Shown: positions 36,001 to 44,837 of the stretch, piece after piece
Layout: each line of letters begins with the position of its first letter
Numbering within the stretch: the stretch's first letter is position 1
NCBI GenBank assembly: GCA_902602765.1
Contig: CACKSH010000006.1
Span: forward strand, 1 to 64,000
DNA from: Paracoccaceae bacterium
Lineage (GTDB): Bacteria; Pseudomonadota; Alphaproteobacteria; Rhodobacterales; Rhodobacteraceae
Reading direction: 5' to 3'
Length of the DNA: 64,000 nt
Notes under the pieces: model-generated
Seen by the model: the letters and a program-made list of their open reading frames with translations, nothing else
Databases searched by the model: none
What the model was told of the DNA's origin: nothing
Position numbers and translations under genes: made by a program

Positions 36001-36488
36001 GAAGCTTTTAGCATTAATGGATAACCAATTTTAGCTGCTTGAGACTTGATGACTGACATGTCATCACCTAAGACTTCTGTGGCTGGAATTACTGGCACGT
36101 CTGCTTGGACTGCAACTCTTCTTGCGCTGGCTTTATCACCTAATGCTCTCATTGTCGCGGCTTGTGGCCCGATAAATATGATTCCGTTTCTTTCGCACGC
36201 ATCAACCAAGTTGGGGTTTTCAGAAAGTAAACCGTAGCCTGGATGGATTGCGTCTGCTCCGCTATCTCGAGCTACGCGTATAATTTCATCGATTGAAAGG
36301 TAAGCAGCCACTGGTCCCAACCCATGGCCAATTCTATAGGCTTCATCCGCTTTGAACCTGTGCAGTCCCAATTTATCTTCTTCAGCAAAAACGGCTACGG
36401 TTTTTTTACCCATTTCATTTGCAGCTCGCATAATTCGGATCGCAATCTCGCCACGGTTTGCTATGAGAATTTTATTGAAGTCGGGCAT
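33051..36488 (-). CDS. pyc: Pyruvate carboxylase
   Basis: The 1145-aa enzyme carboxylates pyruvate to oxaloacetate, replenishing the TCA cycle. The N-terminal biotin carboxylase domain (residues 1-450) has the ATP-grasp GGGGRGM loop and EVNPRVQVEHTVTEEVTG; the carboxyltransferase domain begins LLTDTTMRDGHQSL (about 535) with HFHTHDTSG; the C-terminal biotinyl domain carries EAMKMETG with the target Lys. It is a single-chain type and full length. AAGGA precedes the ATG. The gene stands alone and diverges from the helicase gene. Confidence 0.97.
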   Translation of the reverse strand: MPDFNKILIANRGEIAIRIMRAANEMGKKTVAVFAEEDKLGLHRFKADEAYRIGHGLGPVAAYLSIDEIIRVARDSGADAIHPGYGLLSENPNLVDACERNGIIFIGPQAATMRALGDKASARRVAVQADVPVIPATEVLGDDMSVIKSQAAKIGYPLMLKASWGGGGRGMRPIEHPDELEDKVLEGRREAESAFGNGEGYLEKMIIRARHVEVQILGDKHGEIYHLWERDCSVQRRNQKVVERAPAPYLTQKQRETLCDLGRRICAHVNYECAGTVEFLMDMDTEEFYFIEVNPRVQVEHTVTEEVTGIDIVQAQILIAEGKTINEATGKANQSEVKLNGHALQTRITTEDPQNNFIPDYGRITAFRSATGMGIRLDGGTAYAGGVITRYYDSLLVKVTAWAPTPDKAIARMDRALREFRIRGVSTNIAFVENLLKHNVFLSNEYTTKFIDTTPDLFDFDKRRDRGTKVLTYIADVSVNGHPETTDRPLPNFDTPTPISPNPVGDMSYGIRNLLEQKGPGAVADWVLKQRQLLLTDTTMRDGHQSLLATRMRSVDMIRVAPAYASNLPSLFSVECWGGATFDVAYRFLQECPWQRLRDIRAQMPNLMTQMLLRASNGVGYTNYPDNVVQAFVAEASKGIDVFRVFDSLNWVENMRIAMDAVLESGKICEGTICYTGDILNPDRSKYNLKYYVNMAKDLQKAGAHFLGLKDMAGLLKPAAARQLVKALKEEVGLPIHFHTHDTSGIAGATILAAADAGVDVVDTAMDAFSGGTSQPCMGSIVEALHNSERDTGIDIENLREISDYWGQVRAQYAAFESGLSSPASEVYLHEMPGGQFTNLKAQARSMGMEEKWHDIAETYADVNQMFGDIVKVTPSSKVVGDMALMMVAQNLNREDVENPNTDVAFPESVVDMLKGNLGQPPGGFPKHIVTKALKGEKPNLDRPGKNLELIDLEKTRQELSSKLDGMKIDDEDLNGYLMYPKVFLDYMERHLTYGPVRTLPTKTFFYGMNPGDEISLEIDPGKTLEIRMQAIGETDENGEVKVFFELNGQPRVIRVPNRLVTSETTSRPKADPDNSSHIGAPMPGVISTVSVIEGQTVKKGDLLLTIEAMKMETGIHVERDAKIKAVHVNAATQIDAKDLIVELE

Positions 36489-36761
36489 TGGACCATCCTT
36501 GAATTCTTAATTCTACAAAATACATCTTTAACCTGCTGCGTTGCAGAACAGAAAAAAAGTGTCAATACATTTTGAAATCTTTTTTCAGTAAATTAGATCG
36601 ATTTATTTGGTATTTTATATATTTTTAACCATATGGTTTATTAAGTCTTGATGGCTGCCATGTGCAGTGTATTTTTGGCCTAAAATTACAATTGTGAAAA
36701 CCAGAAGAACAAATTAAGAACATATCTTTTCAAATTTAAAATTTATGTCTAAAAGGTTTCT

Positions 36762-39104
36762 ATGAGCCAGAACTCAAAAAATATGATTGAGTCTTCAAGC
36801 AAGCTTTCAGTCCGGGCAATGAAAGCTGGGTCTGAGCCGTATTTGCAAGAATTAAATGAAGCCCAAAGAACTGCTGTAGAGGCGTTAGAGGGGCCAGTTT
36901 TGATGTTGGCTGGTGCAGGAACAGGTAAAACAAAAGCTTTGACTGCAAGAATTGTGCATTTGTTAAATACTGGAAGTGCTCGACCAAACGAGATACTGGC
37001 AGTGACTTTTACAAACAAGGCAGCTCTAGAAATGAAAAGTCGCGTTGCAAGTACATTGGGTCGACCCGTTGAAGGAATGCCGTGGCTTGGAACGTTTCAT
37101 TCGGTTTGTGTAAAGCTTTTACGCCGACATGCCGAATTAGCCCACTTAAAGAATAATTTCACGATATTGGATACTGATGATCAGTTAAGGCTCCTGAAAC
37201 AACTAATAAAAGCTGCCAATGTAGATGAAAAACGTTGGCCAGCAAGACATCTAGCAAGTTTAATTGATGGATGGAAAAATAGAGGGTGGGTACCTGAATT
37301 GGTGCCGGCCTCACATGCTAACGCTTTTGATAATATCGGCACTGAATTATATTCCCAGTACCAGCAGAGGTTGCGCGAGTTCAATGCAGTGGATTTTGGT
37401 GATTTAATTCTACTTGTTGTAGAGCTATTTCAAAACAATGCTGAGATACTTTCTAAGTATCAAAAATGGTTCAAATATATTCTTGTTGACGAATACCAAG
37501 ACACCAACGTTGCCCAGTATTTATGGCTCAGATTGTTAGCACAAAGCCATAAAAACATATGTTGTGTCGGTGATGACGATCAATCTATTTATGGATGGCG
37601 TGGTGCTGAGGTAGGAAATATTCTTAGATTTGATAAAGATTTCATTGGCGCAAAAATCATACGGTTGGAGCAAAATTACAGATCAACTCCACACATTTTA
37701 GCAGCAGCTGGCGCAGTAATTTCTGGGAATAAAGATCGCCTTGGTAAAAATCTTTGGACAAAAAATGAAGATGGAGAAAAAGTTCGGTTAATTGGCCACT
37801 GGGATGGTGAGGAAGAGGCTCGATGGATAGGCGAAGAGATAGAGTCCATTCAACTGTCAAATAGAAATTACACAATAGCCGGCCTTGACGAAATTGCTAT
37901 CTTAGTGCGTGCAAGTCATCAGATGCGGGCTTTTGAGGATAGATTTCTGACTATAGGTTTGCCGTATAGGGTAATTGGTGGTCCAAGATTCTATGAGCGT
38001 ATGGAAATACGAGATGCTATGGCTTACTTTCGATTAAGTCTGAGCTTAAATGATGATTTGGCTTTTGAGCGAATTGTTAACACTCCAAAAAGAGGGATTG
38101 GTGAAAAAGCTCAACAGAAAATTCAGCAGGTAGCTAGAGATAATCAAATGTCACTTGCTAGAGGTGCTCGTTTGTTATTAGACGAAAACGGTTTGTCTGG
38201 TAAAGCTGGTATTCAACTTGATTTATTTTTAAAAAATTTAGATCGCTGGAATTCATTTATTTTGCAGGAAAATATCGATCATGTCGAATTGGCAGGTCAG
38301 ATTCTTGATGAAAGCGGCTATACTGAAATGTGGCAAAACGATAAAACGCCAGAAGCTGCCGGGCGGCTGGAAAACCTCAAAGAACTTGTAAAAGCATTAG
38401 ATGATTTTGAAAATTTACAAGGTTTCTTGGAGCATGTTAGCCTCATAATGGAGAACGAGAGTGAAGAGTTTGAGCAGAAAGTCTCTATAATGACCCTACA
38501 TGCTGCCAAAGGTCTTGAGTTCCCAATAGTTTTTTTACCTGGTTGGGAAGACGGCCTTTTCCCTTCTCAGAGAAGTATGGACGAAAGTGGGGTAATTGGT
38601 TTAGAGGAAGAAAGAAGATTGGCTTATGTTGGCATAACTAGATCTGAGCAAGCATGCTATATTTCTTTTGCTGGTAACCGTCGTGTTTTTGGTCAGTGGC
38701 AATCATCTATGCCATCGCGTTTTATAGACGAATTACCAGAAAAGCATGTTGAAGTTATTATGGCATCAGAAATTTACGGTAGTTCCCCTGACCTCACTGT
38801 AAATTCCTCGAATTTAGAAACTGAGGCATTCCAAACTGATGGGTATGACAGCCCCGGATGGAAAAGGTTGCAGACTAATAAAAAACAAACGTCATTATCT
38901 AAGCCAACTGAAAGTACAACTATAATTGTTAACGGTAATTCTGACTCAATTTTCGCTATTGGTGAACGGGTTTTTCATCAAAAATTTGGATATGGTCAGG
39001 TCGCTAATATAGAAGGTGACAAGTTACAGATTAACTTTGATAAAGCAGGTGTGAAAAAAGTTGTTTCTAATTTTGTCTGTAGGCCTGATGAAATAACATT
39101 TTAA
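36762..39104 (+). CDS. UvrD/PcrA-type ATP-dependent DNA helicase
   Basis: The 780-aa superfamily 1A 3 prime-5 prime helicase has all motifs: Q motif LNEAQRTAVE, Walker A GAGTGKTKAL, motif II VDEYQDTN, motif III GDDDQSIYGWRGA, motif IV QNYRS, motif V TLHAAKGLEFP and motif VI VGITR. A C-terminal Tudor-like segment (GERVFHQKFGYGQV) is present as in UvrD/PcrA. Roles are nucleotide-excision and mismatch repair and removing proteins from DNA. It diverges from pyc and lies upstream of the division cluster leader. Confidence 0.93.
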   Translation: MSQNSKNMIESSSKLSVRAMKAGSEPYLQELNEAQRTAVEALEGPVLMLAGAGTGKTKALTARIVHLLNTGSARPNEILAVTFTNKAALEMKSRVASTLGRPVEGMPWLGTFHSVCVKLLRRHAELAHLKNNFTILDTDDQLRLLKQLIKAANVDEKRWPARHLASLIDGWKNRGWVPELVPASHANAFDNIGTELYSQYQQRLREFNAVDFGDLILLVVELFQNNAEILSKYQKWFKYILVDEYQDTNVAQYLWLRLLAQSHKNICCVGDDDQSIYGWRGAEVGNILRFDKDFIGAKIIRLEQNYRSTPHILAAAGAVISGNKDRLGKNLWTKNEDGEKVRLIGHWDGEEEARWIGEEIESIQLSNRNYTIAGLDEIAILVRASHQMRAFEDRFLTIGLPYRVIGGPRFYERMEIRDAMAYFRLSLSLNDDLAFERIVNTPKRGIGEKAQQKIQQVARDNQMSLARGARLLLDENGLSGKAGIQLDLFLKNLDRWNSFILQENIDHVELAGQILDESGYTEMWQNDKTPEAAGRLENLKELVKALDDFENLQGFLEHVSLIMENESEEFEQKVSIMTLHAAKGLEFPIVFLPGWEDGLFPSQRSMDESGVIGLEEERRLAYVGITRSEQACYISFAGNRRVFGQWQSSMPSRFIDELPEKHVEVIMASEIYGSSPDLTVNSSNLETEAFQTDGYDSPGWKRLQTNKKQTSLSKPTESTTIIVNGNSDSIFAIGERVFHQKFGYGQVANIEGDKLQINFDKAGVKKVVSNFVCRPDEITF

Positions 39105-39420
39105 AACGCTGGAATAATTTCATAACACAGACATCTCTTTTCATATTTTGAAATACCAATGCTTTTCTGTATGGGAATAGATGGTCTTTTATATAAAAAA
39201 TGTCCCTTTTAAATTATTTCTGCTGAAATTTTAACTTTTCATAAAAAAAATGATTTTTTTTATAATTTTCTTCCAAATATAAAAATCAATATGTTGATCA
39301 TAATTTTACTTTTAGTCTATATATAGTGCAGCAAATTAGGCTGTACTCAATTTTTATTCCTAAGTGTAATAAATTCCCATAAATTCCCATTTTTTTCTTG
39401 CAATTTTTAGAATGCTCGTG
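39105..39420. other. AT-rich spacer upstream of the division cluster
   Basis: About 315 very AT-rich bases follow the helicase stop. No ORF is credible. They include runs of T and A near 39,245-39,265 and the direct repeat AAATTCCCAT (twice at 39371-39390). A TTGCAA at 39398-39403 may be the -35 of the leader promoter, but no good -10 was found 16-18 bases downstream. Confidence 0.45.
39371..39390. promoter_or_regulatory. Candidate MraZ operator (two TGGGA repeats, 10-bp period)
   Basis: The plus strand has the 10-bp unit AAATTCCCAT twice in tandem; on the minus strand this is TGGGA-N5-TGGGA. MraZ is known in Escherichia coli to bind TGGG-type repeats separated by 5 bp in its own promoter region. 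The site lies just upstream of the presumed leader promoter, where autoregulation would be expected. Only two repeats are present instead of three. Confidence 0.5.
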
Positions 39421-39424
39421 CACA

Positions 39425-39624
39425 AATGGTCCCATGATGATTAGGGATTAATAAAGGACGCTAAGATCCTAAAGTGAAAGTCAGGTTTCATACAGGCCCC
39501 AATTTCATCAAAATAGTTGGAGCGCCGACACAATTCCCCCCAGATGTTGCGCTTCGGTGTAGCCTGAAGTAGTCGGGCACGAATTCGACGGATTGGGCAG
39601 TGGCAGTAGCCCGGTCCGTCTTTT
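39425..39624 (+). ncRNA. UpsM-like sRNA / leader of the dcw cluster
   Basis: In Rhodobacter sphaeroides the division cluster has a long 5 prime leader that yields the abundant sRNA UpsM (about 206 nt), ending at an intrinsic terminator ahead of mraZ. The same layout is seen here: a GC-richer block in an AT-rich surround, short stems (AGGA/TCCT, GTTGG-AGCG-CCGAC), then a strong terminator ending at 39624, 41 bases before mraZ. The 5 prime end is estimated from the known length and a possible promoter near 39,400. Identification rests on position and structure, not on sequence alignment. Confidence 0.65.
39587..39624 (+). terminator. Intrinsic terminator between the UpsM-like leader and mraZ
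   Basis: GACGGATTGGGC pairs with GCCCGGTCCGTC over 12 bp (two T-G pairs) around a 10-base loop and is followed by TTTT. A terminator this strong inside the leader means that mraZ and downstream genes depend on read-through or on additional promoters. Confidence 0.85.
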
Positions 39625-39665
39625 CGTTTGTGGGCCAAAGAACGAGATTTGTTGGGTGATTGAAG

Positions 39666-40175
39666 TTGGTACGTAGATTTCGAGGTGAAGGACTTAATAA
39701 AGTTGATAGTAAGGGTAGGGTTTCTATTCCTGCTCTGTTTAGGCGTGTGATTGAAGTGTGTGACCCCGCATGGACTGATGGACTTCAGCCGGAGCTTGTC
39801 ATTGTTTATGGAGACAGCAGAAAAAACTTTCTTGAGTGCTACACGATTGACGCAATTGACGAAGTGGATCAGAAAATTAGTGATCTGCCCAGGGGATCCA
39901 ATCAACGAAAAATGCTAGAGAGACTATTTCATGGTCAAAGTTTTCCAACATCAGTTGATGATACAGGAAGATTAGTCATTCCTCATAAATTAAGGGAAAA
40001 AATAGGAATAAAGGCAGAAGCATACTTTATTGCGTCCGGTGATACATTTCAAATATGGAACCCAGAAACTTTTCAAGAGGATCAGGACAAGGCAAATGCT
40101 TGGCTGCAGTCGTTGCCGGAAGATTTTGATCCTTTGATTTATTTGGACGCCTCTGACCGTCAAATAGATGAGTGA
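39666..40175 (+). CDS. mraZ: Transcriptional regulator MraZ
   Basis: MraZ is an AbrB-like DNA-binding protein that controls the division cluster. The two repeated domains are visible: KVDSKGRVSIPALFRR near the N-terminus and SVDDTGRLVIPHKLRE in the middle. The track start is a TTG at 39660; the TTG at 39666 gives MVRRFRG as in relatives and has GGGTGA six bases upstream, so it is preferred. The 3 prime end overlaps rsmH by eight bases. Confidence 0.93.
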   Translation: MVRRFRGEGLNKVDSKGRVSIPALFRRVIEVCDPAWTDGLQPELVIVYGDSRKNFLECYTIDAIDEVDQKISDLPRGSNQRKMLERLFHGQSFPTSVDDTGRLVIPHKLREKIGIKAEAYFIASGDTFQIWNPETFQEDQDKANAWLQSLPEDFDPLIYLDASDRQIDE

Positions 40176-41169
40176 TATGCAGTTATCTATTTCTGACTTA
40201 GCACATACTCCTGTTTTAATTGAGCCTATTATAAATTTGATTTCTCCCGTCTCAGGATCTTGGTTAGATGGAACTTTTGGTGCGGGTGGTTACACGCGAG
40301 CATTACTTGAGGCAGGGGCTGATAACGTTATTTCGATCGACAGAGATCCCCATGTTTTTGATTTAGCAAAGGAATGGGTCGGCAATTACGCAAATAGAAT
40401 TCAATTGCACAATGATAAGTTTTCTAATTTAGGTAAGTATGGATCAAGTTTTGACGGTATAGTGCTTGATTTGGGCCTTTCGTCAATGCAAATTGATGAG
40501 CCCAGTCGTGGCTTCTCATTTATAAAAGACGGTCCCCTTGATATGCGAATGTCTGGGAGTGGTCCCAGTGCTGCAGACCTAGTTAATAATTTAGCCCGGT
40601 CTGAAATCGCTAACATTCTCTACTTTTTTGGTGAGGAAAGATCAAGCCGCCGCATTGCAAATGCCATCGTCAAAAGACGAACTGAGAAACCTTTCACGTC
40701 TACTTTGGATCTGTCTAATGTAATTGAGAATTGTTTGCCGAGGAAAAAGCCAGGAACAAGTCATCCTGCAACGCGATCATTTCAGGCATTAAGAATAGCA
40801 ACTAATGATGAATTTACTGAGCTTTATAAAGCGTTATTCGCTGCAGAGAAAGCGCTTCGTTGTGGAGGCATACTGGCGATAGTTACATTTCACTCACTCG
40901 AGGATCGGATCGTAAAACGTTTTTTACAACTTCGAAGTGGCTCCGCAGGAAATTCCAACCGATATGCGCCTGAATTAAAAAGTGAAGAAAAACATTTTGA
41001 AATATTGAATAGAAAGGCAATTGTTGCTCCAGACCCAGAACTTTTACAAAACCCTAGGTCGAGATCAGCAAAGCTGAGAATAGCAAAAAGATTGAGCTCT
41101 GAGCCAGGTCCAAATCTTTTGCCAAGCCAGCTTGGCGTTCCGTTGCTCGAAGGAAAGTATAATGCGTAA
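40168..41169 (+). CDS. rsmH: 16S rRNA (cytosine1402-N4)-methyltransferase RsmH (MraW)
   Basis: The 333-aa SAM-dependent enzyme methylates C1402 in the 16S rRNA P-site. Motifs: HTPVLIEP, DGTFGAGGYTRALLE, GIVLDLGLSSMQID and FHSLEDRIVKRFL. It overlaps mraZ at its start and ftsL at its end. An ATG three codons in is an alternative start. Confidence 0.97.
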   Translation: MSDMQLSISDLAHTPVLIEPIINLISPVSGSWLDGTFGAGGYTRALLEAGADNVISIDRDPHVFDLAKEWVGNYANRIQLHNDKFSNLGKYGSSFDGIVLDLGLSSMQIDEPSRGFSFIKDGPLDMRMSGSGPSAADLVNNLARSEIANILYFFGEERSSRRIANAIVKRRTEKPFTSTLDLSNVIENCLPRKKPGTSHPATRSFQALRIATNDEFTELYKALFAAEKALRCGGILAIVTFHSLEDRIVKRFLQLRSGSAGNSNRYAPELKSEEKHFEILNRKAIVAPDPELLQNPRSRSAKLRIAKRLSSEPGPNLLPSQLGVPLLEGKYNA

Positions 41170-41521
41170 TTTGTTTTACATCATCACATTCGGTTTAATT
41201 ATCACTCTCGCATATTGGGCTTATCAAGAAAATGTAAAAACCCAGATGGCTATGAAGAAATCTGAAGAGTTACAGGCGGAAATTGGAAAAGCTAGAGCAA
41301 AATTGGCCGTATTAAAAGCGGAATGGGCATATTTAAATCGACCCGAGCGTCTTATTCATTTGACAAACCTTGGTTTTGATCAATTAAAATTGGGCCCAAT
41401 TAGAGCGGCAAATTTTGGAGAGGTTAACCGCTTAAATCAGAGAACAAGTAATATTAAGTGGAGCTCCACTTTAAATCCAAAGATTTCTCAATCTGAGGTC
41501 AAGTTATATGACAATGAGTAA
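41162..41521 (+). CDS. ftsL: Cell division protein FtsL
   Basis: This 119-aa bitopic protein has a transmembrane helix at residues 4-20 followed by a coiled-coil stretch (MAMKKSEELQAEIGKARAKLAVLKAEWAYL), the standard FtsL layout in alphaproteobacteria, and the conserved LNRPERL motif. FtsL joins FtsQ and FtsB to activate FtsWI. The ATG at 41162 overlapping the end of rsmH is chosen; the track start is ten codons upstream. Confidence 0.9.
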   Translation: MRNLFYIITFGLIITLAYWAYQENVKTQMAMKKSEELQAEIGKARAKLAVLKAEWAYLNRPERLIHLTNLGFDQLKLGPIRAANFGEVNRLNQRTSNIKWSSTLNPKISQSEVKLYDNE

Positions 41522-43310
41522 GTCTAGTGCCAGGGTACCTTTGAGGCCACTCGGTAGAGTGCTTGCAGCAAGAGAAAGAGGCGAGAACACCGACGCAATT
41601 GAGCAAGAAAACACTAGACAGCGCAACCAGGAGATTAGTAGCCGTGAATATGTGAAAGCAAAAGGCCGATTGGTGGTTCTTGCTGCAGTTTTTTTCTGTC
41701 TATATGGCGTTTTGGTAGTTCGGATGGGGCATTTGGCGGCCTCAGATCCATACGAGATGCAGGTTCAGCCATTAGGCTCATCGATCGTTGCTCAAAGAGC
41801 AAATATCGTTGATAGGCGGGGACGGATCCTGGCAACAAATCTGGATACCCATTCGCTTTATGTTGAAACTGCTCACTTAACCGATCCAAGAAAAGCAGCA
41901 GATGGGCTTGCGCAAATTTTCCCAGATTTAAATGCGGAAAAACTTTACAAAGATTTTACCAGTAAAAGGAAGTTCCTCTGGATTAAAAAACGTATTAGTC
42001 CAGAGGCTTATCAAGCTGTTCACGATCTAGGAGATCCTGGACTACGTTTCGGTCCAAGAGAGATGCGGCTTTATCCAAATGGAAGATTGGCAGCACATGT
42101 CCTTGGAGGTGCTAGCTATGGTCGAGAAGGGGTACATTCTGCTGAAGTAATCGGAGTTGCCGGTGTAGAAAAAACATTTGATGAAAGGTTGAGGAGCCCG
42201 TCATCATCAGCAGACCCTCTTAAACTTTCTATCGACCTAACCATACAGGCCGCTGTGGAGAATGTGCTGGCTAGTGGGATGTCGCTTCTTGACGCCAAAG
42301 GGGCGGCTGCTGTTTTAATGGATGTTAATAATGGGGAAATAATTTCACTTTCATCGCTTCCTGACTTTGATCCTAATCATAGGCCTAAATTACCTACAAG
42401 TGGTGATCCAGCAAATAGTCCATTATTTAATAGAGCAATTCAAGGCGTATATGAATTGGGCTCAACATTTAAAATTTTTGCTATAGCGCAGGCACTTGAG
42501 CTTAATCTTGTTTCTCCTGAAACTATTATTAATGTTAGTGGTCCATTAAGTTGGGGAAAATTTAAAATACGAGATTATCGCAATTATGGTTCCGAACTGC
42601 CCGTTAAAAAAGTAATCTCAAAATCTTCGAATATCGGAACAGCCCGAATTGCACGGGAAATAGGATCAGCTAATCAGCAAAAGTTTCTAAAATCATTGGG
42701 TTTTTTTGAAACAGTTCCATTAGAAATGGTGGAGGCGTCTGGAGGTAAGCCATTGCTCCCCAAAAAGTGGTCTGAATTATCAACAATGACGATTTCATAT
42801 GGGCACGGCTTGTCAGCTACCCCTCTCCATTTAGCGGCTGCGTATGCCTCAATAGGAAATGGTGGGTACAAGGTGACGCCCACACTGCAAATCCAGGAAA
42901 ATTATAAATATGGCGATAGGGTCATTTCCGAAGTGGTGTCTAAGCAGGCTCTTTCTATGCTACGAAGTGTAGTTACGGATGGTACTGCCACCATCGCGGA
43001 GGTGCCAGGTTACCCAGTGGCTGGTAAAACTGGTACTGCTGATAAGCCTAGCCCCACCGGTAGATACTATGATGACAAAGTCATAACAAATTTTGCTGCA
43101 CTTTTTCCGGCAGGCAATCCAAAATACGTTTTGGTTGTAACAATGGATGAGCCTGAAGATAGAACTGGAGAAGAGCCTAGGCGTACTGCTGGGTGGACAG
43201 CCGTACCCGTAGCCGCAGAAATAATTACTAGAATAGCGCCATTATTAGGCTTAAGGCCGGAGAATAACAACGACTCCTTGTTCAAAGTTTTGCCTGCAAG
43301 GATGAACTAA
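41508..43310 (+). CDS. ftsI: Septal peptidoglycan transpeptidase FtsI (PBP3)
   Basis: The 600-aa class B penicillin-binding protein has a cytoplasmic tail, one membrane helix (about residues 52-72), a pedestal domain and the transpeptidase domain with the active-site Ser in GSTFKIF, the SSN triad and KTGTAD. It crosslinks septal peptidoglycan with FtsW. It overlaps ftsL by 14 bases; an ATG two codons in is a second possible start. Confidence 0.96.
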   Translation: MTMSKSSARVPLRPLGRVLAARERGENTDAIEQENTRQRNQEISSREYVKAKGRLVVLAAVFFCLYGVLVVRMGHLAASDPYEMQVQPLGSSIVAQRANIVDRRGRILATNLDTHSLYVETAHLTDPRKAADGLAQIFPDLNAEKLYKDFTSKRKFLWIKKRISPEAYQAVHDLGDPGLRFGPREMRLYPNGRLAAHVLGGASYGREGVHSAEVIGVAGVEKTFDERLRSPSSSADPLKLSIDLTIQAAVENVLASGMSLLDAKGAAAVLMDVNNGEIISLSSLPDFDPNHRPKLPTSGDPANSPLFNRAIQGVYELGSTFKIFAIAQALELNLVSPETIINVSGPLSWGKFKIRDYRNYGSELPVKKVISKSSNIGTARIAREIGSANQQKFLKSLGFFETVPLEMVEASGGKPLLPKKWSELSTMTISYGHGLSATPLHLAAAYASIGNGGYKVTPTLQIQENYKYGDRVISEVVSKQALSMLRSVVTDGTATIAEVPGYPVAGKTGTADKPSPTGRYYDDKVITNFAALFPAGNPKYVLVVTMDEPEDRTGEEPRRTAGWTAVPVAAEIITRIAPLLGLRPENNNDSLFKVLPARMN

Positions 43311-43349
43311 GGTATCCTTATAATAATCGATTTAAAAAAAACCGTTTAT

Positions 43350-44837
43350 ATGAATTTACAAAAAAAAACATTGTCTGAGTTAGGTCTTACTATTCAAAGT
43401 GGTGAAAACCTATCTGTAACTGGTATTACTCAAGATAGTAGGACAGTGCAGGCTGGTTTCCTATTTGCAGCGCTACCTGGTGTAAATTCGCATGGTATAA
43501 GCTTTGCGCCCTCAGCAATTCAAGCTGGTGCTGTTGCCATTCTTACTGACAAGATGGGTTATTCAAAATACTTGAATAATTCAAAGTCGAAAGATGTTGT
43601 TGTTGTTGTTGTTGAAAAGCCAAGAGAAACCTTAGCCCGCTGTGCTGCGCTTTGGTTTAATCAACAGCCTGCTAAGATAGTGGCAGTTACCGGCACCAAT
43701 GGTAAGACATCTGTAGCAAGCTTTTGTCAGCAAATTTGGAGTAATTTAGAAATTGAGGCTGTTAGTATAGGAACCACCGGAGTTCATGGATCATGGACAC
43801 AGCCACTAAAGCATACAACGCCTAACGCTTTGGAAATGCATGAATTGCTCTCTACTCTTAAGGCGAATGGAATAGATCATGTTGCACTAGAAGCTTCAAG
43901 CCATGGTCTGCATCAAAGTCGTTTAGACGGCGTTCAGTTTTCGGGGGCAGGATTCACTAATTTTTCTCAAGATCATTTGGATTATCATAAATCTCTTGAG
44001 AAGTATTTTGATTCTAAAGCATTATTATTTAGGCAACTTCTTCCAATTGATAAGACTGCCGTAATTAATGTTGATAATGACAGAATAAAGGTACTTGCGG
44101 AGGAAATTAAAGCACTAGGTCACTCAGTTATCACTTTGGGAGCATCCAAACACTCAAATATTGTATTAAAAAAGCAAAGTTTTGATAGTTCGGGTCAGGA
44201 AGTTCTCTTTGAATACGATGGTAAGATTTATCAAAAAAGATTAAATTTAATTGGTGGTTTTCAAGCTCAAAATGTTCTAATGGCCGCTGCGTTGGTTATT
44301 TCTCTTGGCTCGGAGCCCCAAGACGTTTTCAGTATCCTTCATAATTTAACCACCGTTAAAGGTCGAATGGAACTTGCTGCCTCAAGAGCAAATGGAGCGA
44401 ATGTTTTTGTTGATTACGCGCATACTCCTGATGCAATAGAGACCGCAATAAAATCACTCCGACCTCACGTATTTGGAAGAATAATTGCGGTAATTGGGGC
44501 AGGTGGAGATCGTGATCAATCTAAAAGGCCTCTCATGGGCCTTGCAGCCTTTCAAAACGCTGATGTAGTAATAGTTACGGATGATAATCCTAGAAGTGAG
44601 GATCCATCAAAAATCCGGCAAATGGTCCTTCAGGGAATTGATCGTGATGCAGTTCATGAATTTGGGGATAGGGCGGAAGCAATTCTAAGAGCGGTTGATA
44701 TGCTCGATCCGGGCGATGCTTTGCTCATATGTGGAAAAGGACATGAAACTGGACAGGTCATTGGTGATGATATTCTTCCGTTTGATGACGTCGAGCAAGC
44801 ATCTATATCGGTTGAAGCCTTGGATGGAGTATTTTGA
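43350..44837 (+). CDS. murE: UDP-MurNAc-tripeptide synthetase MurE
   Basis: MurE adds meso-diaminopimelate to UDP-MurNAc-L-Ala-D-Glu. The ATP-binding GTNGKTSVASF (about residue 116) and the DAP-specificity motif DNPRSEDP (about residue 412) are both present. Six tandem GTT codons near residues 83-88 give a run of six valines in the N-terminal domain. Stop overlaps the murF start (TGATG). Confidence 0.96.
   Translation: MNLQKKTLSELGLTIQSGENLSVTGITQDSRTVQAGFLFAALPGVNSHGISFAPSAIQAGAVAILTDKMGYSKYLNNSKSKDVVVVVVEKPRETLARCAALWFNQQPAKIVAVTGTNGKTSVASFCQQIWSNLEIEAVSIGTTGVHGSWTQPLKHTTPNALEMHELLSTLKANGIDHVALEASSHGLHQSRLDGVQFSGAGFTNFSQDHLDYHKSLEKYFDSKALLFRQLLPIDKTAVINVDNDRIKVLAEEIKALGHSVITLGASKHSNIVLKKQSFDSSGQEVLFEYDGKIYQKRLNLIGGFQAQNVLMAAALVISLGSEPQDVFSILHNLTTVKGRMELAASRANGANVFVDYAHTPDAIETAIKSLRPHVFGRIIAVIGAGGDRDQSKRPLMGLAAFQNADVVIVTDDNPRSEDPSKIRQMVLQGIDRDAVHEFGDRAEAILRAVDMLDPGDALLICGKGHETGQVIGDDILPFDDVEQASISVEALDGVF

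Noticed and set aside
39441-39905. 154-aa minus-strand ORF
   Set aside because: It is antisense to the UpsM-like leader and mraZ and has no credible ribosome binding site or domain.
43596-43613. GTT run as a possible phase-variation switch
   Set aside because: The unit is three bases, so slippage cannot shift the frame; kept only as a minor length-variation note.
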